Origin: Nomia melanderi
Taxonomy: Eukaryota; Arthropoda; Insecta; Hymenoptera; Halictidae
DNA length: 64,000 bases
Direction: 5' to 3'
Assembly: GCF_051020985.1 (NCBI RefSeq)
Contig: NC_135002.1
Span: forward strand, 7,502,001 to 7,566,000
Shown here: positions 37,845-50,318 of the stretch, piece after piece
Layout of the letters: the number at the start of each line of letters is the position of its first letter
How positions within the stretch are numbered: the first letter of the stretch is position 1
Notes under the pieces: model-generated
What the model was told of the DNA's origin: nothing
The model's input: the letters and a program-made list of their open reading frames with translations, nothing else
Database searches by the model: none
Program-made: the position numbers and the translations under genes

Positions 37845-40098
37845 AGTAGGGTGTTTGGAAATTGAAGTTTCAAGGTTTAGTTTGACATTTAGTTTCAGCG
37901 TTAAGAATGTCGAAATTTAATTTCGAATGAGGATGCAACATTAGAGTTTCAAAATTCGGTTTAAAACAGGGCTGTCGAAATCTAATTCTAAATCGAGTTT
38001 CAACATTGAAATTTCAAAGCTAAATTTCGTACTTGGCTTCGATATCGGACCTCCGAAACGGTGGAACATTGACAAAACAGTTCACAACTTACATTCTTGG
38101 ATAAAAGTAATCGCAGACGCAATTAAGAAAGATATTGAGACAAAAGGAGAAACAGAAGCAGATACAATAAATCGTAAAAAGAGCCGTCGATAAAGTTTCA
38201 ACAATGTCTGCGGCGCGAAGATGTCGCGGCGAAGCTATTGAATTCGTGTCCCTTATTTGTAATTCCCATTTTTACATGGGGGAGATCGGGAGACGCATCG
38301 GTCGATGGTAGAGCGGTGGAAGGATAATAAAAAGAAAGGGTCGGAAATGGGCCGAGGCATTCCGGAAACGTAGCCGGAATGTATGCAAATACGATGGCGG
38401 AAGGATTACTTACGTTAAAGCATGGAAAGCTGAGAGACCTATTTCCATAAAATTTCCCGATCCTTTCCGGATCAATCTCGATATGCATGAAATATTCAAA
38501 AACAAAATGATTACACCTTAAAAGCGTCGATGCAAGTGGAAGCTATCGGAAGAAAAATAACGAGGGGTGGCCCCCGACGGCCGGAAGTAGACGCGAAACA
38601 AAAGCATGAATATAAGATGGCTTGAAAGCACCGCGGGGGAGGAAAATATTTTCTCGAATAACATTTTACGAGGAGGTTAAAACACGATGACGATGTGGAT
38701 CCTATACATCCGGCGAATGTAATTTCTGATAATAATTAATCATTGTTAGTTCACCCTGTGGCGCGCGCGCCGGATGAAGTGCGCCGGCCGATAAAGAATT
38801 CTAGGTACCCCACCGACGATTCATCGGACCGATTGTAATAAAATGCTGGAATTCGTAATTTCGAATAATTGACCGAAACCAAAATGTTATCGCAACTGGA
38901 AAATGAGTGTTTCGTTACGTTTGGAAGCACGAAGAATATATTTAAATAAAAACCGGCGAGGAGTCGAATAACATTAAAAAATATCGAATAACGAGTTCTC
39001 CACTGCGAAAGTATGAAAAACAATTCAAATCGAAGGTATTATTTAAAAATATCTGAAACCATAGGAAATGAATATCTACAAAATGGAAATAAGACTCATA
39101 TTTCTATAGTCTTATAATTAAAATTTATCCATCGTACTGAGAGTTATATTCAAGTCACTAAAAAACACATATTTCGTTACACTTGGAAACACAAAAGATA
39201 CGTTGAAATACAAACGACAGAATCGACATTTACAAATATCAAGTAACTACCCGAACGAGCAAGTAACAAATTGCACAAATCAGAAGCATTATTAAAAGAA
39301 ACATCTAATCCACGAAGAATCAATATCCACAAAGCATTCCTCTAATATACATATAATGATTTATCGATCACGCCAAAGAATTACGCTCGAGCGGAATGAA
39401 ATTCACGTTTAACTTCGATTTTCCTAAATTGCTTCTAATCGAATCGTGCGGCGACGAGCGGATTAACGTCGAAAACGTCGAAAGGCAGGAAAAGCTGCGA
39501 ACAATCCTTCTTTTTTTTCCTCTCTCTCTTCCCCGGCCGGAATATCGTCGCGCCACCTCCGGTCCCTCGATCCCGGGGAAACTCTCGTTTTCACGGGAGA
39601 AAAAGATTTATCGGCTTCGCGAGAACACGGAAAGTGTCGCAGCCGATCAACGAGCTTCTGGTTCGCACGGAATGGACGCGAGGGGTCGCAAAGGGTCGAA
39701 AGACTTTTCCGAGCCCGTGGAACTCATCGATCCGCCGATTGTCTCTCTCTCCTTCGGCCCTTTCCCTTTACACGGACGTTCGAAGATCGCCGGAAGACGA
39801 CTCGCTGTCAAAATAAATTAATCGGGGATATTAATGAGGAAAGAAAGAAGTCCAAGGGCCCGGCAATTTATTAGCAGCCAAGGTGATTTAATTAAGGCTG
39901 CCTTCTGTAAACTTCCGCCAGCTGGACTATTTATTATTAAAACAATTATGAAAGTTACCCGGAATTTTATAACATTTCGGAAAATCCAATCGCCGTATCG
40001 ACACTTTTCGTGTTACCGGCTCGAAACTTTAATCAGAAGTTAGACGAGTTAGGATTGTTAGGATTTATAGATAAAAGTTTAAATTAGATTTCGGGGAA

Positions 40099-40312
40099 TT
40101 TCACGCTAGAACTACCAGTCAACATGACCGGTTTCGATTTGCTTCGCAATTATGAATATCTTGGAAGTATCTAATATTCGAAATGATCTTGAAAATAAAT
40201 AGTTCCACTTGAATATGAGAATGAATATCCGAAGAAACCGAGAGTAATCTATTGATACCGTTTTTATTATTACATATTAATCGTATTAAATGCTCGGTAG
40301 TTCTAGTGTCGA
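40099..40312. mobile_element. TTAA-type inverted-repeat element, family A (copy A2)
   Basis: The left end reads CACGCTAGAACTACC and the right end is its complement-like GGTAGTTCTAGTG, matching A1. The flanking TTAA is degraded on both sides (TTCA and TCGA), suggesting an older insertion. There is no coding capacity. Confidence 0.75.
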
Positions 40313-41908
40313 GAGAATTGTTTTCGCCCCAGCAATGAAATCTTTAACGAGTGAAAGGAAATTTATATTTTAGTTTTATTTTCGAATATTCTGTTTTGTG
40401 TTTGGTGAAATAGAGAATTTGAGTTTGAAGGTTTGTTTTAATTATTAGGGGATGTGCATCGGGAATTGTAATTGTAATTTTTATTTACGGAGATTGCGGT
40501 GATGTTTTGGTGTTTTTATCCTTGTTTCGTAGGAGAGACGTGAGTAACTTTCAGGATCATTTAGATTTACGAAATTTTTGTGACTGTCAGGCAACAAGAA
40601 GTTTGGTAATACATTCAGGGCTTCCAAGATTTGCAGCGCTCCCGAGACTTTCGTGTTTCCCAGGCCATCACGGCTCGGATAACATTCGAAATAATTTTAA
40701 ACTTCGCGCTGTTCTGATTTCTGCGGAACTTCCTGTTAAAACTCGTTGAGGACTCCTTACAAGGGGCCGTGGCAGAGTGTCAATCGTTAATTCCGATAAA
40801 GCTTCACGCGGAGCTGGCTCGCTGGGAAATATTACGCCTGTTACTTCTTCGTATCGAAACTCCCTATCAAACGGATAAAAATAACACTCCTCCAGCAGCG
40901 GAGAATTTATTTCTACAAATACCCTGCAAAGTTTCACCTCTGAAGTGAAAATCTAAATGAGCAATTTCCGTGCATTCAAATCACGACTCAAATTTGAATT
41001 TAAATGTTGGTTTAAAATTTATGAGTTCAAGGAAAACGTTGATAAAAGGTTTTTCAAATTTACCGACTTCCAGCGAAATTTCTAGTGAAGTCTCGATCCA
41101 ATTTTTCGAGTAAATCATTTCTAGATTTTTGGTTCTCCTCCAGTACTGAAAATCTGAAGCACTTTTCGTGAAATATTTTATTAGAGAAAGTTAAATTTGT
41201 CGAGTTATGAATACTAAATGATTCATTTATGAATTTTTAAAATATAAAACAGTCTTTTACCAAATGTTTCGTTACAACAGCCATAGTTGTTGTAAATCGA
41301 ACGAGTAACTCAGGACGAATCGGAAGATTAAATTTATTGACGTGGAATACTATAATAAGGACCAGAGCCGTTTCTCGGATGCAAACTGGGCGAAATCACA
41401 TTCATTTCCGAACGGATCGCCCCAAGGAGAGCCTTGAAAAATTCCGGAGCACGTGATAAAAGTTTCACGGCCGCTTCAAACTCGGGACGCGCGTCGTCGT
41501 TGGTGGTCGAACCTTATCTGTCAATGGTTAAACCCGGAGATTACGGACAACAGAAATGAAATACAGTAGAACACTCGGCTGTCGAGTTAACTGTTTGCCC
41601 CCGGGAGGCAAACTTTCAGTTGTCATTTACCTTGACCCAGTAAAATTATAAAATTTGATATTAAATTTGGAAAGAATAAAAATAAAATAGTTCCTTATGT
41701 CAGTTGCAAAAAGCTGCATTAATATTTCATCAGAAAATAATGAATGAATGTTACTTGGGAAAAATTTTCTCGGGTGTGAAAGGTTAGTTAGACGACTTTC
41801 TTAAGGTCACATGCATCTCTTACTCAAAATTCTTCCTTCGTACATTGTTCTCAGAAATTAAATAATAAACATTGGAAGGTAATTAACAAACAAATAAATT
41901 ATATTTTA

Positions 41909-42492
41909 TTTTACACTAAAAGTACCGAGCAGTTACATTGACTTTTTGAAATTTCTCTATGGGAATCCGAAGAGTGTATCTATCGAGACTAATTGATTTA
42001 CAATTCAGTTTGCATATTGCTAAATCAAATTCTTTATAACGTTGAATGCAGCACAATTTTAAAGAGTAGAATACACAAAATGGAAAAAATATAATATTGA
42101 ATCGTTTCATTGAATTGCACTGTGATTATTGCACGTTCATCTAGTCGAATGTGACCGCATTAGATAGTATTATTTATAATACAGTAATGTTTTCAATGAA
42201 TCATCGTTTAATTCACCACTCGATTGGTGCATCAAAATTGTAAAATTTCGTATTTAACATTAAGTCTTGAGTAATCTGTCGTTACGTGAAATGTGGAAAT
42301 AAAATACCATTGTTTCCCTTATTTTGTGAATAGATTCCTCGTTAAGTTAATTTTAAAAAAATGTCATCTATATCTCATAAAAATAAATTGAATATTTCTA
42401 GTGACAAATTTTTTGAGTGCAAAGGGTTAATATTGCGAAGAAAAGGAATCTGTAATGAGTCATTTTGACCCGTCTAGTAGTTTTAGCGTTAA
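41909..42492. mobile_element. Family A element (copy A4) interrupted by a family B element
   Basis: The left part (ACACTAAAAGTACCGAGC onward to about 42050) matches the right half of A1 read on the opposite strand. The right part (42431-42492, including AATGAGTCATTTTGACCCG and a terminal TTAA at 42489) matches A1's other half. The 370 bp or so in between contain family B sequence ending GAGTGCAAAGGGTTAA at 42430. The copy is therefore a split family A element with a family B insertion. Confidence 0.75.
42200..42430. mobile_element. Family B TTAA element nested within copy A4 (left end uncertain)
   Basis: The right end reads GAGTGCAAAGGGTTAA, as in copies at 50075 and 60450. The segment from about 42210 (CACCACTCGATTGGTGCATC) aligns, on the opposite strand, with the CA-rich interior of the 60450 copy. 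The left terminus is rearranged or replaced and cannot be set precisely; related sequence may begin near 42120. Confidence 0.65.
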
Positions 42493-44791
42493 TATCCTGA
42501 ACGATCCAGATGGCGAAAAATATTGATCCAGTTAACGGAGATTCTACCGTACTTCGAAAAGCCCGCGCGACGTCCGCGGATTACGTCTCGAGTCTTTGCG
42601 CGCCGTTTAGGTTGTCGAGCTTCGAATTAATTACCGCGGTCTAATTAATCAACGTCGCCTGTAGCCCGCGCGAGAGCCGAATCCGACGACATTCTAAATG
42701 ACAATATCATTGAATACATGATTTTACATGGCTTGCGGCAAACGGAATGACTGACATTTGGGCAAACTATTTTAAGCAGGAGAAAATAGAAGTTTCGTAA
42801 ATGAATAGTGTGGTTTGTTTTAGAAATTGAATTATATATTCATCACTCGGAATCTTGAGAGTTCGTCGAAGATAATTAAATTAACGAGATTGAAAGAGAA
42901 CGTATATTCATAATCTTGTTTCGTAAATCCAGGCGATAGTGGACTTTTAACATTAGATTTATGAAACTCGATATTGGACGGAGATTGAATACTTTAAACA
43001 CAATTTCGTAACAATTTAAGTCGGCTTTCATTGATGCAATTATGCGAATTCACATTGTAATTTTCTGTTCTTGACGCACTAAATTCCGCGATCTATATGA
43101 ACAAACATGTAGTTTTTTGGGAACGATAGAATAAAATGTAAAATAAGTGTCTGTAAATCTAGCGTTGATATTGAAATATGGATGTTTGCGTTCTTCCATC
43201 TCTGTTATAGAAAGAGTGAGAGAATTTATGGAGAGTTTGATATCCTCGATTCAATTATTTCAAGATCAATTCAATGCAGCATGCATCAGGTTTTATTTTC
43301 AACGTGTAAGAATTAATCGAATACAGGAAATGGAACTTCTTCCGTATTGCTCTGAGGAAACATTCTGAATACTTTCCAATACTTCCTTTTTGATTTTCAT
43401 AGAGCGTTCTGGCGAGAGGTGCACAAGGAACCGAACGTTCAGGTGGATTTCGCGCATATATGAAAATAAACAGCAAAACTGACGCAACATCAAACATTCA
43501 AGAGGATATGAATGAATAATAAGGTGAGGGATTAAAACACAGTCGATTCGAATTATTGATGCAAATCCCGGAATAACGAAGACCCACGTCAACGCCAGTT
43601 AACCAAACATTCAATATTAAATCAACGAACCTTCGCTTATCCCATCGAACCTCTCCACTAAACACTGATTTCCAAATTTCCATGCATTCGTGAAAAATTC
43701 GAAAGTGCGTGGCCGCATAGAATGCACACGACACAAAGGAATATATAAAATTCCCAAAGTGAAGTTCAATGTTATAATAATGATTATCACCTTCCATAAT
43801 CTTATTTCCACACTTATAATCAGAATTTCCTAAAAATCAACTACGTACACATGCTACTCAAGATTCACAAATCTTCAAAAATTTCAATTAGAAATTCATT
43901 GTTCAAACATTTTCCGCCCAATAATTCCTACCAATATTATAAAAAAGAGAACGAAATTGAACGCAATTCGAATCGAATTCTCCCCGAATAAAAGGCGCGG
44001 AAACCGTGTCCGAGGCGCTGGAATTTCCCAAAACACCGGCAAAAAGCTTTATTATCAATCTCAGCGTTCCGTTCCGACTGCTCGATGGAAAATCGAATTG
44101 CATATTATTCGCGGAGACGCGGGAGGTCGATATTCCCGTGCGAAGGCAGCCGTTTCGAGATTCGGTACGCGGCGCGTCTGGAAAAAGCGAGAAGAACCGC
44201 TGAACGGAGAAAGACAGAGTCGAAAAAAAAGAGGAAACAAAAACGGAAAAAAAAGGAAGCGAGCGAAAAACTGCGAGCGGTAGAGAGGCAATTAATAGTA
44301 ACAGCTGGAATTACGAGCAATTCGAAAAGCTGTGTACAAACAACGCGAACGAGCTTTCGAAAGCTTACACGTCCCGCGCGCGCGATAACGATATCGGCGC
44401 CGATACCCGGCGCTGCCGACACGCCGATTTACACGACGTCGCTGTCGCAGTTGTAAATTCGTTAATTAACTAAGGTAATTGCCCCTGTAGCTCGGTAATG
44501 CGTTCGGCATCGAACGGCCTGCGACACGCGTCGGGGTGCATTTATACTGTCCGTTCAGGCGAGTAACGTTTCAGTTTAAGCAAATATTCTTGTGAGCGTT
44601 GTATGTTTATCGTTCGACGGATAAATGATCTATTTATTATCTTATTTATGATTTATTATTATTACATAATAAACCGTTTAGATATTATAAGTCACTATAC
44701 TGGCTTTTGTAAATATCTTTTCGAACGGTTCGCTACTGTAGTGGCTCAGTTCCTTGGCTGTCATTGCTACGTACACGCAGGATTGTATTTA

Positions 44792-45004
44792 TTAACACTA
44801 AAACTACCGGATGGGTCGAATCAACTCACCTCAGAACTTTCATTTTGAAAGGACTTGAACGACATTGCGTTAGAAAGATTTTCTATTAAATCCACGTATC
44901 TGCGCAGATACAAGACTAGCCCTTCGAATCTCAGGACACGTGTCCTAATTTTTATGAAAAGCTGGAAATAAGTCACTCCGATTGCTCGGTAGCTTTAGTG
45001 TTAA
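44792..45004. mobile_element. TTAA-flanked inverted-repeat element, family A subfamily (copy A3)
   Basis: A 213-bp element has TTAA at 44792 and 45001. The ends are TTAACACTAAAACTACCGG and, on the minus strand, TTAACACTAAAGCTACCGA. The interior aligns in inverted orientation with the 58636 copy and differs from A1 inside the termini, so it is a separate subfamily. There is no coding capacity. Confidence 0.82.
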
Positions 45005-47674
45005 GTAGCTAACGTGTTTCGTGGGATTTCTATTATTTCGTCCGGCAGCGTTTCGTTGGATGGCGGGCAAGAATCTATATTGCACGGGAGTGTACGGCTT
45101 ATATATTTAACATCAAGCTCTCATTGCCACCCGAAAATTCTCGAAACGCAATACAACTAAATTACACACTACCCCAAGTAACTTTTCGATTCCGATTTCC
45201 TAAAATTCACGACTTCCGATTCATTAATCGCCGGACACGGCGGAACACTGGGAAACCCTGACTGCACAAAGGAACAATGTCGACGCAGCATCCGGCCGAT
45301 TAAATTAACCGAGTTCGAGGAATTCCCGGATCTGCTTTGTGTCCAATTAATTACGAAAACTTTTCCGGCGGAAGACGGACGTCTCGTTTCTTTTCGGTCC
45401 GGCCGGTGGACGACGAGAAAGTTGCAACACGCTCGCTCAACGGTTTCGCCGATCGACCGCGGGCGGATGCCTTAGCAGGAAAATTTAGAAGCTATAAAAG
45501 AAAATTTACAGCCGCGCGTCAGAAGTTTCGCGCGGAAAATATTGATCGGACGCTGTCGGCCCGTGGTTGAGGGGCTTGCGAGGCCGGACGGGCAGAGCCA
45601 AAATGGCCCGTGAATTATTAATTAATAGAGCGGTGGCTAAGAAACGCGGCAAGTTCGCGGCGGAAAGGGAAATACAAGGCGAACGGGGAATGCAGTTCCG
45701 CGAACTTTCGATGAAAAATAGACTCCCACGGACAGCTAATCCTCCGGCTGATAGCGGTGGCTCCCGGAACCACCTTCGTCTCGATATTGAATTCTTTATC
45801 CGTGAATTTCCTGCGTAACTTTCATCAACTTTCACGAACGACATCGGATTCCGGCTGAAACGAGTGTCGGAAATCATCGGTACCAAGGTGTCGCGCTGTC
45901 TCGTTTTTGGCAGTATCAAAGTGGATCGTTTTAATCAATGTGTACTGTTAGGTAATAGCTTTACTAATGGAGTATTTGGGATTTGTTAAGTATAATATTT
46001 CTTTGTGATTTATACAGGCTGTTTATTATATTATTCTAATATAGAAGTTAGTGTGGGATTTTCTGTAGAAGTGATATTAATATTTAGTATTGTTTTGAAA
46101 CTATTAAATATAGTTCTTTGGCATTCTTGTGTTAACGAGATTTATAATTAAACATTGAATTCTCTATTGTTAGAAGATCAATAAGGAAACAGTATTGACT
46201 AATTTAATATTCAAAGGTTGGAATGCTGAACTTTGGTATATAGATGTTGTTTCGAATTTAGTTAAAATCGGACACTTGCGGAGACATGTTTGGTCTGGGG
46301 TTAATTAAAGAATTTCAGTTTGCATGCTATTATTGCGGAGCTTCAGTCGACGCGGACAATCAGGCCATTTAAATATTCAGGGAACAATTAAACCGCGGAA
46401 AGAATGGACAATCATGACAATTCGATTGTCGGCTAATCGTTCTTCCCCGGGGTAACGACGTTCAGAACGCGATTCTTAATTTTCGGGAGCACTTTAAGTG
46501 TTTACCGGGGAGCCGAGTAACGGTTAACAATAATACCAGTTTAATTAGACCCGCGCTCCGCCGCAGGACAGTTGACTTTTCTTTCCGTTTTAGGCGGAAC
46601 GGGGCCCTTTCGCTCGAACGCGACCGAAACCCGGCGAAACTTTTCGACGACCGAACACCACCAGTTTCCAGAGGCGGGCCGCCGCCGCGCCGCGCCGTGC
46701 CACCTCCCCAAACAACTTTCCTTGATTAATTCCTGTAATTTTATTTGTCCCAAAACGCGGTCCTTTTGTCATGCGCCGTTACATTGTTCCGCGAACTTCG
46801 AATTTACGTTCCCCATTAACCACCGCGCCGAGCGTAAAAACTTCATTAAGGCGGTAGTTGCCAAAGAGTTGGCGGACGAGGAACTTCTGAGGTAGATACC
46901 ATCAAAGGCTACCAAAACAGATTATCGGGGCAAGAGTTTGTCGAACGATCGCCAACAAAGGTAAATAAGAATAGTAGATAATTTGGAATTATCAGAAGTT
47001 TCACGGGTATATAAGCTTCGAGTATTTCAATCGGAAGGAACCGTTCATGTTCTACAGATGCATTTTGAAAATATTCTATATCCTTCAATTGAGTAACAGG
47101 TATACAAATTTGAAAGAAAACAATCAGTAGAATAGATGTCAAAATTTGAGAAAGAAAACAATCATTTCTCGTAAAAGGTCACTTCCATCTCTCAACACTA
47201 CAAGAAGAGAGTGAAGAATTCTACTCAACAATATCAACATCCATCATCAATCCTTCATTCACAAGTCATTAAACTTTTTCCAACAATTCCATCTTACCGC
47301 TCCACCCTCTAATACAATTCCATCGATCCAAAGATACACAACTAATCACATTGCTACCATTAAAGATGCTCTCTCTCCATTAAAGACCATAACAAAAGCC
47401 TCGAATTAAAGTCGAAAACCAGAACCTTCTCCATTAGTAGCCACGCGGTAACAAGTTTCCTCGTTGATCCTCCAATTTACCCTATCAAACCGCATCAAGC
47501 TCCACCCACCGTAGACCGTGCACCGTCTCCGAGCTGATTCCACCATGACGGCGCACGACGAAGAAGGGAAACAGAAGGGTGGCCAGCGACGGCGATGTGG
47601 GACGGCAGCGAAATTAGAAAAGTCCTCGGCAAGCTTGTTCGAAATCCGTGCGGCCGCGTATTCGCCCTCTCCAA

Positions 47675-47675
<1 letters not shown>

Positions 47676-47705
<30 letters not shown>

Positions 47706-47708
47706 ACG
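47676..47708. repeat. Simple repeat (GCC)n
   Basis: About ten consecutive CCG/GCC units lie within a CpG-rich block (47480-47900). They create Arg-, Gly- or Ala-run frames in all phases, none of which resembles a known protein. Confidence 0.92.
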
Positions 47709-47935
47709 TCGCCACGGTAATGTATGCGCGCAATCCGGCCGGCTGGCCAGACCGGGCCGCCGCTGGATGAACCGGCACCACCGGGAGAGAGAGTTGGTTT
47801 TCCGGAAACATATTCTATGCATACATGCATGTTCAACACCTGCGAAGCACCGAGCACCGTCCGGCCAGGATGTGAAATTACGGCATTTAAATAATTTCAT
47901 TTAATCTTTGCCCATACCATCCCTCTTCCAGCCCT

Positions 47936-48610
47936 GTGACTTGCCTATACGCTCGCGTTCCTCTCGTCGTTGCTTGGTCAAACCCTGTGTCTTTTTCTAT
48001 CTTTGTGCGTGTTGTCTCTCTTTATTACTCGTCCTATTATTGTCTTCTCTGTACCTTGTATCTCTTGCTGTTTGCGCTATCTTTTGTCACGGTGATCTCT
48101 CACTCTCCATTATTTTGTTTGTTTTGTCGTTCTTTTGTACGGTATATTAATTTCTCTTGTATCTCGTTTGCTCTTTATAATATTTTCTCTGTATCCTGGT
48201 TCTCTGTTGCTCTTTTTATATCTCTCCATGTCTTTCTTCCTCTGCTTAACGCTTATTCTACATCCTATCATATATCTCCCTCTCTTTTTCCCTCGAACTC
48301 CCTCCTCGTACTTTCCTTTACATTCAACCTTCTACCGACTTTTATGCCCTCTCTCTCCCTGTACCGTTCATTCATATTTTCTCCGTTCCCCCCTCTCTTC
48401 CTCGTAAACTCTACATTCTTTCACGTTCCCCTCCTCCATTACCTATATTCTCTCTACCGTTCCACGTCTGCCCACTCTGTTCTCCCCACATTTCATTCCT
48501 CGTTTCCTCTCTTTCTGCGTTTCGTTCTCTATCTTCCTCCTCCGTCGATCTCCCTTGCCCTCTCTTTCCACTCTTCGTCACTCGCCATTCCCTCTTTCCC
48601 AGTTCCATCC
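47936..48610. repeat. Long pyrimidine-rich tract (plus strand), purine-rich in the CARP transcript
   Basis: About 675 bp of strongly pyrimidine-biased, C/T-rich sequence carry many CTCTCT, TTCCTC and CCCTCT runs but no exact unit. The lack of purines removes stop codons and creates a 319-residue open frame rich in Ser, Phe, Leu and Pro, which I regard as compositional. On the minus strand the tract is purine-rich and would lie inside the 32-kb CARP intron. Confidence 0.8.
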
Positions 48611-49861
48611 GTTCCCGGACCGGCCACGTTCTTGGCGATTCCAGTTCGACGGCCGAAATATTTTCACCGTGTAATTTCGCGGTCGGCCGGGGTAACGATG
48701 GAAACTACGGGACGACGGCCGTGGAAACACCTTTCCGCGTTCGTTACTTGGCTCGTTTCACGGGGATTAGCCGGCAAGCCGATTTTCCCTCTGCCTGGCG
48801 ATGGATCGGAAAAATGGCCGGAATTCCGAAGTCCCGGCGCGGCGCCCCGCGATGTTGGTCGGCTCCCGATTGCGAGCGACCCACCTCCTCGCTAGGTCTT
48901 ATAGGTGTTCGACGAGCGGCTGCTCGGAAAAAGCGGCTGATGAAATTTTTCGGCTGGATAATGGACGACGAAGAACTTTTCGCATGTGCTTAAGAGTTGA
49001 GCTGGTAATTCGTGAAGATAAAACAATTTCCTGGTGCTATAATGCTTTGATACTTGACAGTGTCACTTTCTGTCGTTGATAATAGTCTAGTATCGATCAT
49101 TTTTTAAATACATCAATACCGACGCCCAATGTTCACTTAATATTTAGTTAATACTATTTACAATACTAAACATAATATTTGTGATCCTTAAACTCAGGAC
49201 TTAATAAGAAAATAATATTAAATATTATATTCAATATTACAATCATTTTTCTAATCAATTCTAGTATTCCTTGACTCTTCAGCACTTAATTTTCAATTAC
49301 CCACACACCAATCGCGAATATTAACCTATATTCCACTCTCCAATTCCAAACGCAAACCAATCCCCAACACACAACCCTTTTCACCGAAGGAGACCGATGT
49401 TTCCCGTTTCCGCCATTATCGCGCGAAAGGGTAACACTTAAAAATTCCCGATCATCCTCTCCGACGCCTCGTCCCGCGGGACCCCCGCCGACCATCGCCT
49501 TCCCTGGAAACCGTGCCGAGCCTTAAGTCAGCACACTTGCATTCAGCGCGAAGTGATAAAGATGGAAAGTGGCCGGCATTTGCATGTTTATTCCACTTCT
49601 TTAATTCCAACCGGCCTCACGGTGAGAGTCGACTGCGCCGTTTCCATCCGGAAAATATATACGAAAGAGAAACCCTCCCCCTTGGCTCGTTTCGCCGTTC
49701 CTCTCCCACCTCCTGCGCAACCCCGCCGACGGTTTTCTCTCTCCGTTCTTTCGCCATCCGAATGTTGGTCACCATCTGCTTTACTCCCTGCAATTCCGAC
49801 GCGAGAGATTCGGGATATTGCAGCGCCGTTTTGCATGTGAAAATTAGCGAGCAACAGCTCG

Positions 49862-49892
49862 GCAACCGGAACCGGAACCGGAACGGAGAAAT
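49862..49892. repeat. Short tandem repeat of GGAACC
   Basis: About four GGAACC units (CAACCGGAACCGGAACCGG). Otherwise unremarkable. Confidence 0.85.
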
Positions 49893-50074
49893 ACCGTAGA
49901 CGTCGAACACGGATCATAATAATTCTTCGGGCGCTAATCGTTTATGTGTAACGATATTCTTTGTGACTCGAAGAATTTCATTCGTGACATTTCGTTAGGA
50001 TTTGTTGGATTTAATGTTGCATTTCCAGAGACATTAGAAAGTGTTTTGTATAAATGATCGCATCTAAGGTTTAT

Positions 50075-50318
50075 TTAATACTTTGCGCTCGGGAGTCTTT
50101 GGCTAGAAATATTCAACATCTTCCGATAAGTTATAAGCGACATTCTTTGAGACGAACTGAGTGTTAGAACATACGTAAGTTAAGAAACAAAGTAACTGTT
50201 ACTATATTTCACGTGTCTATGGATTATGTAGAATTCAATATTCTGTATAAGGCTTCACAATTTCGGTACATCAAATCGAATGGTGATTTAGAGTTACATT
50301 TAAAGTGCAAAGGGTTAA
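50075..50318. mobile_element. TTAA-flanked inverted-repeat element, family B (copy B2)
   Basis: A 244-bp element runs from TTAATACTTTGCGCTCGGG to a right end that reads TTAACCCTTTGCACTT on the minus strand. The subterminal block (AGAAATATTCAACATCTTCC) matches B1's AGAAATACTTAACATTTTC. There is no coding capacity. Confidence 0.8.

Noticed and set aside
46541..46753. Minus-strand frame containing NWWCSVVEK, first considered as the WWTYDGIS exon
   Set aside because: Only the two Trp residues fit; the true motif with correct phase and splice sites is at 60850-60897.
47406..47904. Overlapping frames with Arg, Ala or Gly runs on both strands, one with a good start context (CCACCATGACGG)
   Set aside because: The runs are the GCC repeat read in different phases. 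All phases are open because of composition, and no conserved peptide is visible.
47936..48895. 319-residue plus-strand frame, the longest in the window
   Set aside because: It spans a pyrimidine-rich tract where stops are rare. Its composition is Ser/Phe/Leu/Pro-rich without domains, and the last third runs into an unrelated CpG-rich block.
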